From NCBI GenBank assembly GCA_013115145.1, contig JAAPAO010000259.1:1-46069 (forward strand): a DNA stretch of 46,069 nt. The letters run 5' to 3'. Position numbers and translations under genes: made by a program. Under the pieces are notes generated by a model. The model worked only from the letters and a program-made list of their open reading frames with translations, ran no database searches and was not told the origin of the DNA. Of the stretch, positions 21,300 through 30,179 are shown piece by piece. This DNA comes from Perkinsus chesapeaki. Lineage: Eukaryota; Perkinsozoa; Perkinsida; Perkinsidae. How positions within the stretch are numbered: the stretch's first letter is position 1; each line of letters opens with the position of its first letter.

Positions 21300-22096
21300 T
21301 GGCTGCTACTCGTATCATCATCTTTGGTTCACTATTCGTTGCTTTGCAAGCATCCTCACCATTTGGGTTGCGAGGCATGTATTGCACTGATGACTTCACC
21401 TCCCCTGGAGGAATGAGACTGGTCATGTCGTTTACAGAGTATAGTTATGAGCCTGGCTCAGAGGCCCAACCTAGAACGTTTGCAATTGGAGACGTACTTC
21501 TTTACGGGCTTGGAAAGAACATGTCTGTTGTTAGCCACAAGACTCATTACTCTACCACGACCCCACAAGGGCCTAATGAGCCTAACCTAGGCTTATCGGC
21601 TGATGTTAGGAGCTTTTCTGATGCTATTGGAGCTGATGAAACCTTTCTACAACCTGGAGGAATATATGAGTATTCGACCGACGTTGCGACATTCGGTATT
21701 GGGTCGACGAAGGAGACTAAGCTCGACTATGAGTCCTGCTACATTATCTTGGGGAACGAGAATTTCTGCTCCTCTTCCAGGAAGCTAAAGTTGAGGTTCG
21801 GCGTTAATCCCGCGGGTGACATAGTAGAGAGGAGGCTGACCATCCTTCATAATGATGAAGTTCTGACTACTCTCGAGTATGGGTTCAATGGTACGTCATA
21901 TCCATTTCGACTCTCACTCGTTAAAAATAAACCCCGACAGTTCGATAAGCTACTCACGCTCATGGATAGAGGCACACCAGCTTCCACTGAGAACTTCTGG
22001 ATGAATGGTGAAGCACTTGCTTACGATCCCATTAGGTCGGAAGTAAAGCTCTCTATTGGAGGTGGAATGAAGGACGATGTTTTTACTCTATGTTGA
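21300..22096 (+). CDS. Secreted protein, about 265 residues, unrecognised
   Basis: Single exon. I choose the ATG at 21300 (MAATRIIIFGSLFVALQASS), which gives a classic signal peptide; an upstream in-frame ATG at 21260 would only add a hydrophilic leader. The mature protein reads FGLRGMYCTDDFTSPGGMRL, has few Cys, many beta-prone alternations, a GVNPAGDI motif near residue 178, and two possible N-glycosylation sites. It ends MKDDVFTLC-stop. It looks like a lineage-specific secreted beta-rich protein; no domain is named. AATAAA follows at 22195. Confidence 0.8.
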
Positions 22097-22194
22097 TTTT
22101 TACAAGTTGGATGGAGGTGTTGTATGTTGGCGAATATCCAGAGGGACTCTCACAACTTTTTTCTCATAAATTACATGTGTGGGTTCTGAAGACT

Positions 22195-22200
22195 AATAAA
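22195..22200 (+). terminator. Possible poly(A) signal
   Basis: AATAAA lies 99 bases after the stop of the secreted protein gene at 21300-22096. Whether this organism uses the hexamer is not known from the sequence. Confidence 0.35.
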
Positions 22201-22324
22201 TCTATTGGTTCAAAGCTAAGTTGCCTTAGCTAACCCCTCCCACTACTGAGGCTTATTATTATATCCCGATAGTACGAATGAAGATGCTATCTCCCAGACA
22301 AGTGTTTGACTTTAGTTTTGAGTT

Positions 22325-22440
22325 CACACGAGTAGTTATTGTCCATTAGTAATGTACAGTAAATCCCGAAGGATCCCCTCTTGCTGGAGTCTTTCGACAA
22401 CGAGCTAGATCAAGACTTACTATTCCGGCTTCCAGAGTTA
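22325..22440 (+). repeat. Dispersed repeat, copy 1
   Basis: It shares GGAGTCTTTCGACAAC, ACTATTCCGG, GTAATGTA and TTCACACG in the same order and spacing with 28003-28115. Both copies lie 3' of a secreted-protein gene on the same strand. Confidence 0.65.
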
Positions 22441-23139
22441 TGTTTTCTAGATAGCCGATCACACTGCCGAAGACTGCCAACACGAGCTCATAAAGGCTTG
22501 CATCTTCAACGAAGATCTACCTTTTTCCTGACGTTTGAGCCTGATTCGAAACTCACGAACTTGTCAGTTGTTCGATTCCCCCTGGATAAGTTGGCCTCGT
22601 AAGTGAATTTTCCATCTGCAAGTTCGTTCTATTCAAAAAAGAGAATTACGGAAGCTTCAATATCCCCTCTGACAGGAGGCCTCTGTACTAAAAGTGCTCA
22701 CAGGACTCCGTAATAGACTCAACTAGAGTCCCTAGTCTAGGGGGGCATCATCGCCTGTGCCGCGGGGAGAAGACAAAAGCAGCCGCCACGCAGAGCGATC
22801 GAGCGCTCTCCTGGCGAACGTGTCGAAACGCGTATGTAGCAAGTTCTCTGTTGTAGGGTTGCAACACAAGTAGACAGGTAGGGATCCGAGTCCCACTCGA
22901 ACTGTACTTCCAAACACTTGTGCTCTACAATCCAGTTTGTACTTCATACAACCAAACGCGACAGACAGTAATGAAAAAGGACTGAAATACTCACGGTTCG
23001 ATCCGCACTGAGGAGGTTTACTACTAAAACTATATATGGAGCAATAAAGCACTCCTTATATGGCGGCACCGACTATACGATTCGTGATCTATAGATCTAT
23101 TGTGAGTCATGGATTTCTCGTGACATAGAGTGGAGCCCA
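22441..23139. other. No gene recognised
   Basis: No convincing exon. The minus strand at 22732-23052 has an open frame of ordinary composition but no start, family or splice support. Confidence 0.35.
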
Positions 23140-23222
23140 TGTCGCATAACGGTAAAGTGGTGGCATCAAAGAGATCACAGCAGAATCCGCGGTCTGGCAA
23201 TGCCAGGTTCGGAACCCAACGT
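23140..23222 (+). repeat. tRNA-like element
   Basis: A-box-like TCGCATAACGG (23142-23152) and B-box-like GGTTCGGAACCC (23206-23217) are spaced as in a tRNA with a long variable arm. Their stems are imperfect. It lies in the 3' flank of the S28 peptidase gene. Confidence 0.4.
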
Positions 23223-23321
23223 GGTATCAGTAGCTTTAAGCCATGACTGCACAGTTACCACTGTCTTAGTAAGCACTTCCCTGAAGTAGCAGTAGAAGGT
23301 GGAAGGTTGGAGAAAGAAAAC

Positions 23322-25411
23322 TCACTTCACTCCTGGAAGTTCCGTTGACCCACGCTTTGTCCAAAAACAATGGCTTGCTTTAGGAACCTGAACGATATTA
23401 AATATATTCACAGTAATTTTCATTTTTTTATTCTTTGAATTTTCATGATAAGCTGTATCGCTTACGACGGCTAAGAGCTAAAAGCAATAACATAACATCT
23501 CATATGTGTTTCTCACCTCATATTTTATAACACCCACCACAGAAGTGTCAACTTCACCTGCGGCCTTCCAAGGATCCATTTGTCCAAGAATGACGACAAT
23601 ATTTCCAGTCTTCTTCAAACTCCTGCCGCCGAAATCTTTCATCGTCTCAGCTATCTTCTTCTTAATCTGAAACGACAGCTTCTTTCATTGCCACAAAAAA
23701 CGCGTGTCACATCAGATTGGGACAATCCGAATGCATCTTGACAAAGTGCTTGCTTGATCGCCAGTAGCGCTGGGCTTTGTACAAATGGGCAGTTGCTACC
23801 GAGGTTACATGAGATAAAAAGAACCCATTGTGTACAAATCTGAAACTCCTGAAATCTTCTCTGATCGATATTAGACCTCTCCTTCAACCTAGAATAAGAA
23901 TAGATGGTCTGCTATGCCGGCAACTCGTCATTTGATAGCTCTTACCATGATATGTACGTGCTGTAGCTTTGCAGCTTCTTGGGTTGTTCTAGCTGGGTAC
24001 CAATGCGAGTGAAAACTTTTAGGGCATTTTCCCTACAAGTAGTCCGAGTGTAAAATCCTATTCGAGCTGGTGACGTGTGTTTACTCCGATGATACATCAC
24101 TGCTGGCAACAAACTTGCATTTCTTCTCGATGTTGCATAGGTCCTTCGAACAAAATGGATTATTAGACTGAGTCCCGTTTAAATCTGTAGATCGATCTAA
24201 CCTGAATAACGAAAAATCGAGACTAACAATCAGATAGATACCGTCGAGGTTGGTGAATGGATGGCTTAAAGCTTACCAGAGCTGCCTTGTCCTAGCATCT
24301 TCCAAGTAGTTTCCTCGGAGACCAAAAACTGTTTCAAGTTCACGCCGTCCAGCAAGAGTGGATAGCTTTGCTTTTATAATACCGCTTGCTCTCTTTATCT
24401 GGTAGTGAATGTGGAAAACGCAGAAATAGGTCTGTAGACCTATTACGAATGCAAGACATGCTGGACTGCCTCCGACGCTTGGCTGAGCAAACGCAGCTCC
24501 GACCGCATCTTGATATCTACAAAAAGTGATCCAGCAAATGGAAGTGTGTTGTTAGAGTTACTCAGGGAAATCATATTTAAGATCTATCACGGGGCAGCTT
24601 GCTATAGCACCTAGGAAGAGATCAGGGTGTTGAACACGCGCCCATGCTGCAAGGCTCTGAGGGAAGGGACAAGCGCTTGACTTGCTGGCATACGATAGTA
24701 GAGAATACCCCGGCATAGCTGCAGCCCATCAAAACAAACTTGGGGCCCGTTAGAGCATACTTCTTGACTAGATACTCTCGAAACGTAACGATATCAGCGA
24801 TCGACTGTTTGATCGTGAGGAGTTTATTAAGATCACTTGTTGTTGGGGAGGTTGATGGCAAAGATTGTCCATAGAACCTGCAATAACGACGATGAAACAG
24901 GATGATAGAGTGCAATAACGACGATGATAACGGCGAGGAAAAGTTGCAAAAGCTAGCGTCGTCGACTTGTACGATGGGATTCCCACCTGTGCTCCAGAGA
25001 AGCTACAATGCTTTTAGTGTTGAATCCGAGATGGAATACATCCAAAGGAAAGTCGGACATCTCTTTTTCACCGGCTTCACCTCGTATGTGTATGATGACT
25101 AGCTAAAACACTAACAGTAAGACCGTTGCTGTAGATCATAAGCTGTATGCCGCCTCATGCCATTCTATAGTTTGCCACACACCTGGGATTTCGCAGTCGT
25201 CACGAATTTATCGGAGTAGATGTATCGTTGTTTGAAAGTACCTGTGCAAAGGCGGGAATATAGGATATCTCATTCGAGTCAGCAAAGGAGTGAAGTTACC
25301 AGATCCTCCGAAATGGTCGACAAGCTGGTCGAAGACTAGCGATGGAACTCCCGAGCAATATGGGAGTAAAAGCAAGGACAGGAGCACATGAGAAGCGTGG
25401 ATATGGATCAT
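23322..25411 (-). CDS. Secreted serine carboxypeptidase, family S28 (Pro-X carboxypeptidase type)
   Basis: Twelve exons, consistent phase, 449 residues: 25300-25411, 25183-25241, 24987-25102, 24709-24877, 24562-24656, 24447-24516, 24277-24398, 24085-24201, 23946-24032, about 23702-23888, 23517-23666, 23322-23387. The ATG at 25409-25411 opens MIHIHASHVLLSLLLLPYCS (signal peptide). Family landmarks in order: FDQLVDHFGGSGTFKQRYIY, EHRFYGQSLP, LTIKQSIADI, the nucleophile GCSYAGSLAAW, FLGAIASCPV, NNPFC..LCNIEKKC, QMDPW (catalytic Asp) and ASHC (catalytic His). S28 enzymes cleave after Pro or act as lysosomal/extracellular dipeptidyl peptidases. The usual GGSYAG is GCSYAG here. The exon 10 donor is the least certain junction. 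Confidence 0.9.
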
Positions 25412-25811
25412 TTTATAGAGGTAAAGACTCCGAAACAAAATAGATATAAATTTGCATATGCATCGGAGATGGAGACGCTCCGTCTACAGATTCCTGCGGG
25501 ACCGTGGCTCGCGCGGGATCTCGTATTCCATCTCTTCTCATCCGACAACCGTCGTTGGTCGGGTGTGTTCAGAGCAGTCTCGGTGATCAAGTGAGATCGT
25601 CCAGAACTGAGTTCCGAGAACTCTTACCTTCAACAGAGAAATGTAGACGAGTTGAGTCACTCAACTTGAGTGCGCCATGAAGGATGCAGTCACGGGCCAT
25701 GACTCCATACATGATGCTGTGCGGGTGGCGCAAGTTGGCATGAAACGACAGTGTGTGTGCAGCACAAGGTGTCCTGCACAACAGTAGTTGTGATGCGCTC
25801 GGAACTCGAAG
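25412..25811. other. Upstream of S28 gene; one hairpin
   Basis: AGTTGAGTCACTCAACT (7-bp stem, 3-base loop) at about 25651-25667 matches the hairpins at 20,280-20,320. Nothing else is supported. Confidence 0.5.
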
Positions 25812-26330
25812 GTGACAATTAAAGATAAAGACTGTATACTGTATATCAAAAGGATAATCCAAAAGGCGGCAAAACGAGTTCGAGCCCAAGAATACCAACG
25901 ATCGCGTTGGAGCGCTAGAGGTCTCGTCGGTTTTTATGTGTTACAGGTATTCTGTTTGTTCGTGGATCGTCTATTCGATACCCCGTATTTCCGCGAGCAA
26001 GGCCCCTCGGCCTTACGTGCAGTGTGAATGCTTGAGAGTGCTTGCAGTGCGTTGTGTGGACCATCAAGAGCGGTGCTTTTTTACAACTCTTATCTGGGCA
26101 CTCTCCTCTGTTAAACGCCTATGGGTATCTGCCCAGCATCAATGTCGCGGTTCATGATTTGAACTGTAACCACTGTGGAGTAAAAGATGATAGCTCACAC
26201 TTACTGCTCGATTGTAAGCGACCGGACCGGTCACGTTTTGTGGACGAGAACGGAACTCGAGCAGATAACAATCTGTGTGAAGCGATGTGCAGCGGTTGCC
26301 AGCTTTTGTGAGAAAATATTTTTAGACACT
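25812..26330 (+). mobile_element. Degenerate non-LTR retrotransposon fragment (3' end of RT ORF)
   Basis: The plus-strand frame at 26042-26311 reads AFLQLLSGHSPLLNAYGYLP and then CNHCGVKDDSSHLLLDC. This is the typical C-terminus of non-LTR reverse-transcriptase polyproteins, with a GHSPL-type motif and a C-x2-C-x7-H-x4-C knuckle. An upstream frame from 25812 is Lys/Arg-rich and may be an earlier, shifted part. Stops between them and the absence of the RT core show a dead, 5'-truncated copy. Confidence 0.62.
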
Positions 26331-26614
26331 TGCAGGATGGAGGTTGAGAGCATTGAACAGCCTTACTGAGCTCATTGCTCAGCCTAATCGAGTGAAGCTG
26401 TGTGGCAAGACTGAATACTTCGAGTCCTAGAGATGAAGCTTGTGGTCTCGCACCTTGGGAGCCATTGTGTTATGGTAGTTGTACACAGGCCCTTGGATGC
26501 GTAAGTGAATTCTGCTAGGAGGAGTAGGATCTCTTGAGACTAGCTACATTCGTTTTTGGTAAACCCTACAGTGACAATAACAGTATAAGTATTAAACTGT
26601 TGCTCGTAAGCTGC
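26331..26614. other. No feature recognised
   Basis: No coding frame or repeat. It may be the 3' UTR of the retroelement remnant. Confidence 0.35.
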
Positions 26615-26668
26615 ACATAGAATGGATAGTCTAACTAAGCCAATTTCGGCGTTGGACTATGAACTCAC
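26615..26668 (+). repeat. Foldback element, copy 1
   Basis: ATAGTCTAAC (26626-26635) pairs with GTTGGACTAT (26651-26660) across a 15-base loop, with one T-G wobble. The flanks GCACATAGAATGG and GAACTC are shared with the copy at 40811-40868. Confidence 0.8.
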
Positions 26669-27120
26669 GTACACGACCCTCGGCCAACGGCGCGATGTAC
26701 GGCTCCAAGGCCGCTCTGCGGATAGCCCAGGCGATGTGTGTAGAAACACTCTGTCATCATCCATAGTTCGTCCAGTTGTAGGCGCTGTGCCTGATATCTG
26801 TGCTCGCATTAGTCGTTATTCCTCCCATTTCCTAATCAGTAACCAAAACATCCCCGAAGCGCTAGAGTTGTCACTGGGAAGTCACTTGTAGCATCTTGTG
26901 GCTCTAAGCCCAGTATCACTTTTAACAAGCAAAAACTTGTTAAGACTCTAACACTTTAAACCCGAATGATACCCCATCACATCGCAGGATGAAGCGCATG
27001 TATCGTCAGTTAAGGTTCTCCTAGAGGTTTGCTCTGCCATGGTTTACTCATCAGGAGATCAGGAGAATAGTAACTTATATACGCTTTTGTTCAGTAGAGT
27101 CTCAGCTAATGTGTGAGTGA

Positions 27121-27163
27121 GTGTATAGTCCAACGCCGGATATGACATAGTCGGACTATGCAT
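27121..27163 (-). repeat. Foldback element, copy 2 (inverted)
   Basis: On the plus strand ATAGTCCAAC (27125-27134) and GTCGGACTAT (27150-27159); read on the minus strand it matches the other copies, with one G-T wobble at a different stem position. Confidence 0.75.
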
Positions 27164-27180
27164 GCTCCATTATAGCGATT

Positions 27181-27223
27181 TGTCCTCAATTGCAGTCGGG
27201 AATCCCGACTGCAATTGAGGACA
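27181..27223. repeat. Perfect 20-bp inverted repeat, 3-base loop
   Basis: TGTCCTCAATTGCAGTCGGG, loop AAT, then the exact complement. A partial third arm (AATCCCGACT) follows at 27228. It lies about 180 bases upstream of the secreted gene at 27403. Confidence 0.9.
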
Positions 27224-27402
27224 ATTGAATCCCGACTCGGGATGTTTTGCACAATGATTGTTCCACCGTTTCAGACTCTCTATGGCGTGCGTTAAGAATC
27301 CAGTGGCATGGAGGCGTAACTATCAAATCAATGAAGAGGCCAAAGTAAATTAGTCGGCTTGACTGAATTGCTACAATCGATTTATTTCTCAGCTTCTTCA
27401 TC

Positions 27403-27774
27403 ATGCGCATTCTCGCTCTCATCTTCCTCTATTGCGTGTCGACTACAACAGTCTATGGCCAAGGCTGCAAGTATTCCCATGAGTACTGCAAGACTATGAC
27501 TGGAGACTCCAAAGCCATTTGTAACAATGGGCATGGGACTTGTCAAATTCAAGGCCTCCAAGTCCCTGTGCCCTGTAGCTGCTCACAAAGCTCGGCTCCG
27601 CCTACCACTGCTCCTCCACCACCTACTACTACTGCCCCCCCCACCGCCTACCACTGCACCTCCACCACCACCACCTACTACTGCCCCCCCACCGCCTACC
27701 ACTGCTGCTCCTCCTACGACTGGTCCTACCCCTCCACCTCCAACATTCACCCCTCCATAGATCGACAGATATGA
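27403..27774 (+). CDS. Secreted Cys-module/Pro-rich protein, frameshifted
   Basis: The ATG at 27403 opens MRILALIFLYCVST (signal peptide), then one Cys module closely matching the mucin-like protein at 16402-17895 (GQGC, LC/YCKT, T/MTGD, ICNNG, GTCQIQG, VPCSC). After PCSCSQSS comes a (P)n-TT-A repeat. In the start frame this breaks after a C8 run (27635-27642) into Cys/Tyr/Ser-rich sequence ending at 27774. Dropping one C would keep the Pro/Thr repeat through to a stop at 27758-27760, and the second copy of the unit has C7 (27684-27690). Either a real slippage variant or a base-call error; the intact form would be about 118 residues. Confidence 0.72.
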   Translation: MRILALIFLYCVSTTTVYGQGCKYSHEYCKTMTGDSKAICNNGHGTCQIQGLQVPVPCSCSQSSAPPTTAPPPPTTTAPPTAYHCTSTTTTYYCPPTAYHCCSSYDWSYPSTSNIHPSIDRQI

Positions 27775-28002
27775 TGATATGACAATGACAGTAGAAGTGT
27801 TTTGATAGTCTTCATTATAACTTATCTGACGTGTTGTGTATCAAGTTATGATATCGGAGATCTTCCCTAGATCCACAATTCGAACAGCGTCCTCCCTAAC
27901 ACGCACAAAAAGCAAGTTATCATTGTATGTCGACAGAACGAGTGAATATGGAAATTCAAGGAAATCTCAAGTGAATTAAATTCCTCAGTTGGACTTCAGT
28001 TC
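27775..28002. other. 3' flank of the secreted gene, no feature
   Basis: No coding frame or repeat is recognised in this short gap. Confidence 0.4.
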
Positions 28003-28115
28003 TGACTTCACACGGCTGATCATAGTTTTTGGTAATGTATAGTAGATTCCAATGCATCCTTTCCAGATGGAGTCTTTCGACAACAAATTAGCGATTACTA
28101 TTCCGGGCCGGAATT
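28003..28115 (+). repeat. Dispersed repeat, copy 2
   Basis: See 22325-22440. Shared blocks TTCACACG, GTAATGTA, GGAGTCTTTCGACAAC and TACTATTCCGG occur in the same order. It lies 3' of the secreted gene at 27403. Confidence 0.65.
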
Positions 28116-28669
28116 TGCGGCTTCCCAGTGGTCATTTTTTAAATAGCTGAATACGCGATTGGAAAGACATTGATTCGATCAATTCATCCACTTGTACATC
28201 AAGTTGTACAGTACAATTGTACATCAATTTATCCACTTGTGGTTTTTCTCTGCCGATGGATAGTGTCTTCGGCAGTTGTCTCAAGAACAAGAAAAATGCA
28301 ATGACAAGTGTTATACCGCATTCACGAGAATCTCGCCTGGGAGGATTCAATGAGGTGAAGCTCCGAGAATATGACTGATTCACACACTGCTGAATCAGAA
28401 CATTGTGGACTCGAGTGCTGGTATTGTGCGAACAGAGCCTGATTCTCGTCAGCGAATGCTTAAACGAGCTAACACAGACGTGCAGCTCCGACGAAGAGTT
28501 GTTCGAGTCCAGCGTTTAGGGATTTCTTTCTTGAGCCTGCATAATTTCACATTCACGGGCTCACTGTATCAAGTTGATGCTGTCGCCTAGTTCCGGTGGG
28601 CCTCATTTACTGGCTTGAAATTGGAAATTTTTCCGTGAGAAGCTCGATGAGAAAAGAGCTTTAGAGAAG
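28116..28669. other. No gene recognised
   Basis: TTGTACATCAA-type sequence is repeated in both orientations near 28192-28228. Open frames on both strands lack supporting features. Confidence 0.35.
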
Positions 28670-28710
28670 ATTAACAATCCCACGTGTAATAGGAGCGTGA
28701 GATTGTTAAT
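28670..28710. repeat. 15-bp inverted repeat
   Basis: ATTAACAATCCCACG (28670-28684) against CGTGAGATTGTTAAT (28696-28710), one mismatched or wobble pair, 11-base loop. Confidence 0.7.
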
Positions 28711-29267
28711 TATCGCCCTTTTAGTCTTATTAGTGGTAGTAGGTACGACCGAAGCCAGATGATGTCAAGAATAATCGAAAATTAGAACACTCCTCCCTCT
28801 ACATGAGGAGACAAGCGTCAATGAAGAATCGACAAGAGAGGAAAGGAAAGCCCCAATTTATTGAATTCTTTTCTGTCCCATAAACTAACTACTTAGACTA
28901 ACTACCATATGCACTCCACGAACAATGTTGCTTTGCTTGCATGTCATATCACTGCTTCATATTCCTTTGATATTGGACTGCATTCTACTCTAGCAACTGC
29001 ATTACTGTACTCTGCTCGCCACTTGCGAGTTTTCACTTAACCCCACAAACCATTGAAATTCGCAAGTGGGCTCACATAAGATTTTCCTAAGCAGTAATTT
29101 GGATCTCTCTTTACCGCGGTTACGTGGTATGAAGACTTGATACTCTCCAACGTAATATTTGATACTCTTCACTTAGCATACTTTTTATTTGTTATTTTTT
29201 GATAGAGTTCATCGTTAGTTATCTCATCACTGTCCATTAATAATCCGTCTTCGTACTTTTCAATTCC
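28711..29267. other. No gene; one inverted repeat
   Basis: CCACTTGCGA (29019-29028) and TCGCAAGTGG (29060-29069) form a 10-bp pair across 31 bases. No coding frame is supported. Confidence 0.45.
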
Positions 29268-29635
29268 CTATGCTTGTATATTTTTATAATGTAGTGCTTG
29301 TAAGCTGCTAGAATCTTTCAGTGCCCGATAGTCACGACCTTGCAAGTTGCGCGAGATAAGTCTTAAGTGCTCTTGTATTTGCGGAACATTACGATTTCTT
29401 ACCTCAACCGGACTAGTTACCCCCTCCACCCCGATTACGGTCTTCACGTTTCCCCGGAATGCCGCAAACGCGCGCATACCTGAGTCACGTGAGGTGACCA
29501 TCTGTAAGCGCGTGCCCTCCAATACAATACGTTGATTGCTGCGTGCGTTCGAAAACGGTGCGAATAGTTCGCCACAAGGTTCCTGACGCAGTACTTTCCA
29601 TCGTTCGCTGGTTTTAGCAAATGCAATAATGCTTT
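29268..29635 (-). CDS. Possible single-exon protein of about 120 residues
   Basis: The minus strand is open from about 29635 to a stop at 29268. It reads WKVLRQEPCGELFAPFSNAR, RIVLEGTRLQMVTSRDSG, FAAFRGNVKTVIGVEGVTSP and RNRNVPQIQEHLRLISRNLQ. Composition is even and protein-like. There is no obvious ATG at the 5' side, so it is a terminal exon or a fragment. A GTAAGA in the middle (29398-29403) could be a donor. No family is recognised. Confidence 0.42.
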
Positions 29636-29788
29636 CTCAGTCGTGACTCACTCCCTATTTCTGTTAGTCGTGTCTCTATGCTGTTGAAACGGGCGATAGT
29701 GCCTATAAAATCTATAGGCTCGACTCGGCTCTCATATATCATAACGAGCTAGTCTATTTCGTAAACCTTACATATATGAGATGAGTAG

Positions 29789-30019
29789 ATGGCAGCTACT
29801 ACCTCTCAGACCAACGTGTGGAGACTAATGATGGGGCATTTGCTCTATTACATGCATAAACAAAGGGCGTACGTACAGAACTGTGACAGCAGAATTGTCT
29901 ACTTTTCTATTCATGTGGGAATGACTGCCCAGACTATTAGGAGACTATATCAGGACAATCCCCAAGGAGGATTCCCCATGGTGTACTGTAACTGTTCGCG
30001 GATATGCTTGCGAACATGA
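29789..30019 (+). CDS. Possible small protein, 76 residues
   Basis: The ATG at 29789 opens MAATTSQTNVWRLMMGHLLY; later residues include FSIHVGMTAQTIRRLYQD. Composition is plausible and it ends in a Cys-containing tail. No homology or splice evidence supports it. Confidence 0.3.
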   Translation: MAATTSQTNVWRLMMGHLLYYMHKQRAYVQNCDSRIVYFSIHVGMTAQTIRRLYQDNPQGGFPMVYCNCSRICLRT

Positions 30020-30056
30020 CAAGAGTCCGCGATCGTCTTTTGATTTTGTAACTTTT

Positions 30057-30112
30057 TAGCTCAGCACGTTAGGACCCCTGTTTTTCACTCATCTGACCCA
30101 GGTTCGAATACC
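30057..30112 (+). repeat. tRNA-like element upstream of the PP1 inhibitor gene
   Basis: TAGCTCAGCACGTTAGGACC matches a tRNA D-arm and A box closely. AGGTTCGAATACC is a B box with one extra-loop change (30100-30112). The anticodon region (CCTGTTTTTCACTCATCTGA) could form a weak stem. It ends 68 bases before the ATG at 30180, so it lies in a 5' UTR, a 5' intron or the promoter. Confidence 0.5.
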
Positions 30113-30179
30113 AGAAAATGACATTTTTGAAGCATTTTTAATTCTTATAACTCCAGTTTCTCCCGCCTTATCAATTTTA

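Noticed and set aside
26622-26891. Plus-strand 89-residue frame starting MDSLTKPISALDYELT
   Set aside because: Its start lies in foldback copy 1 and the same peptide start would arise from the other copy. No independent support.
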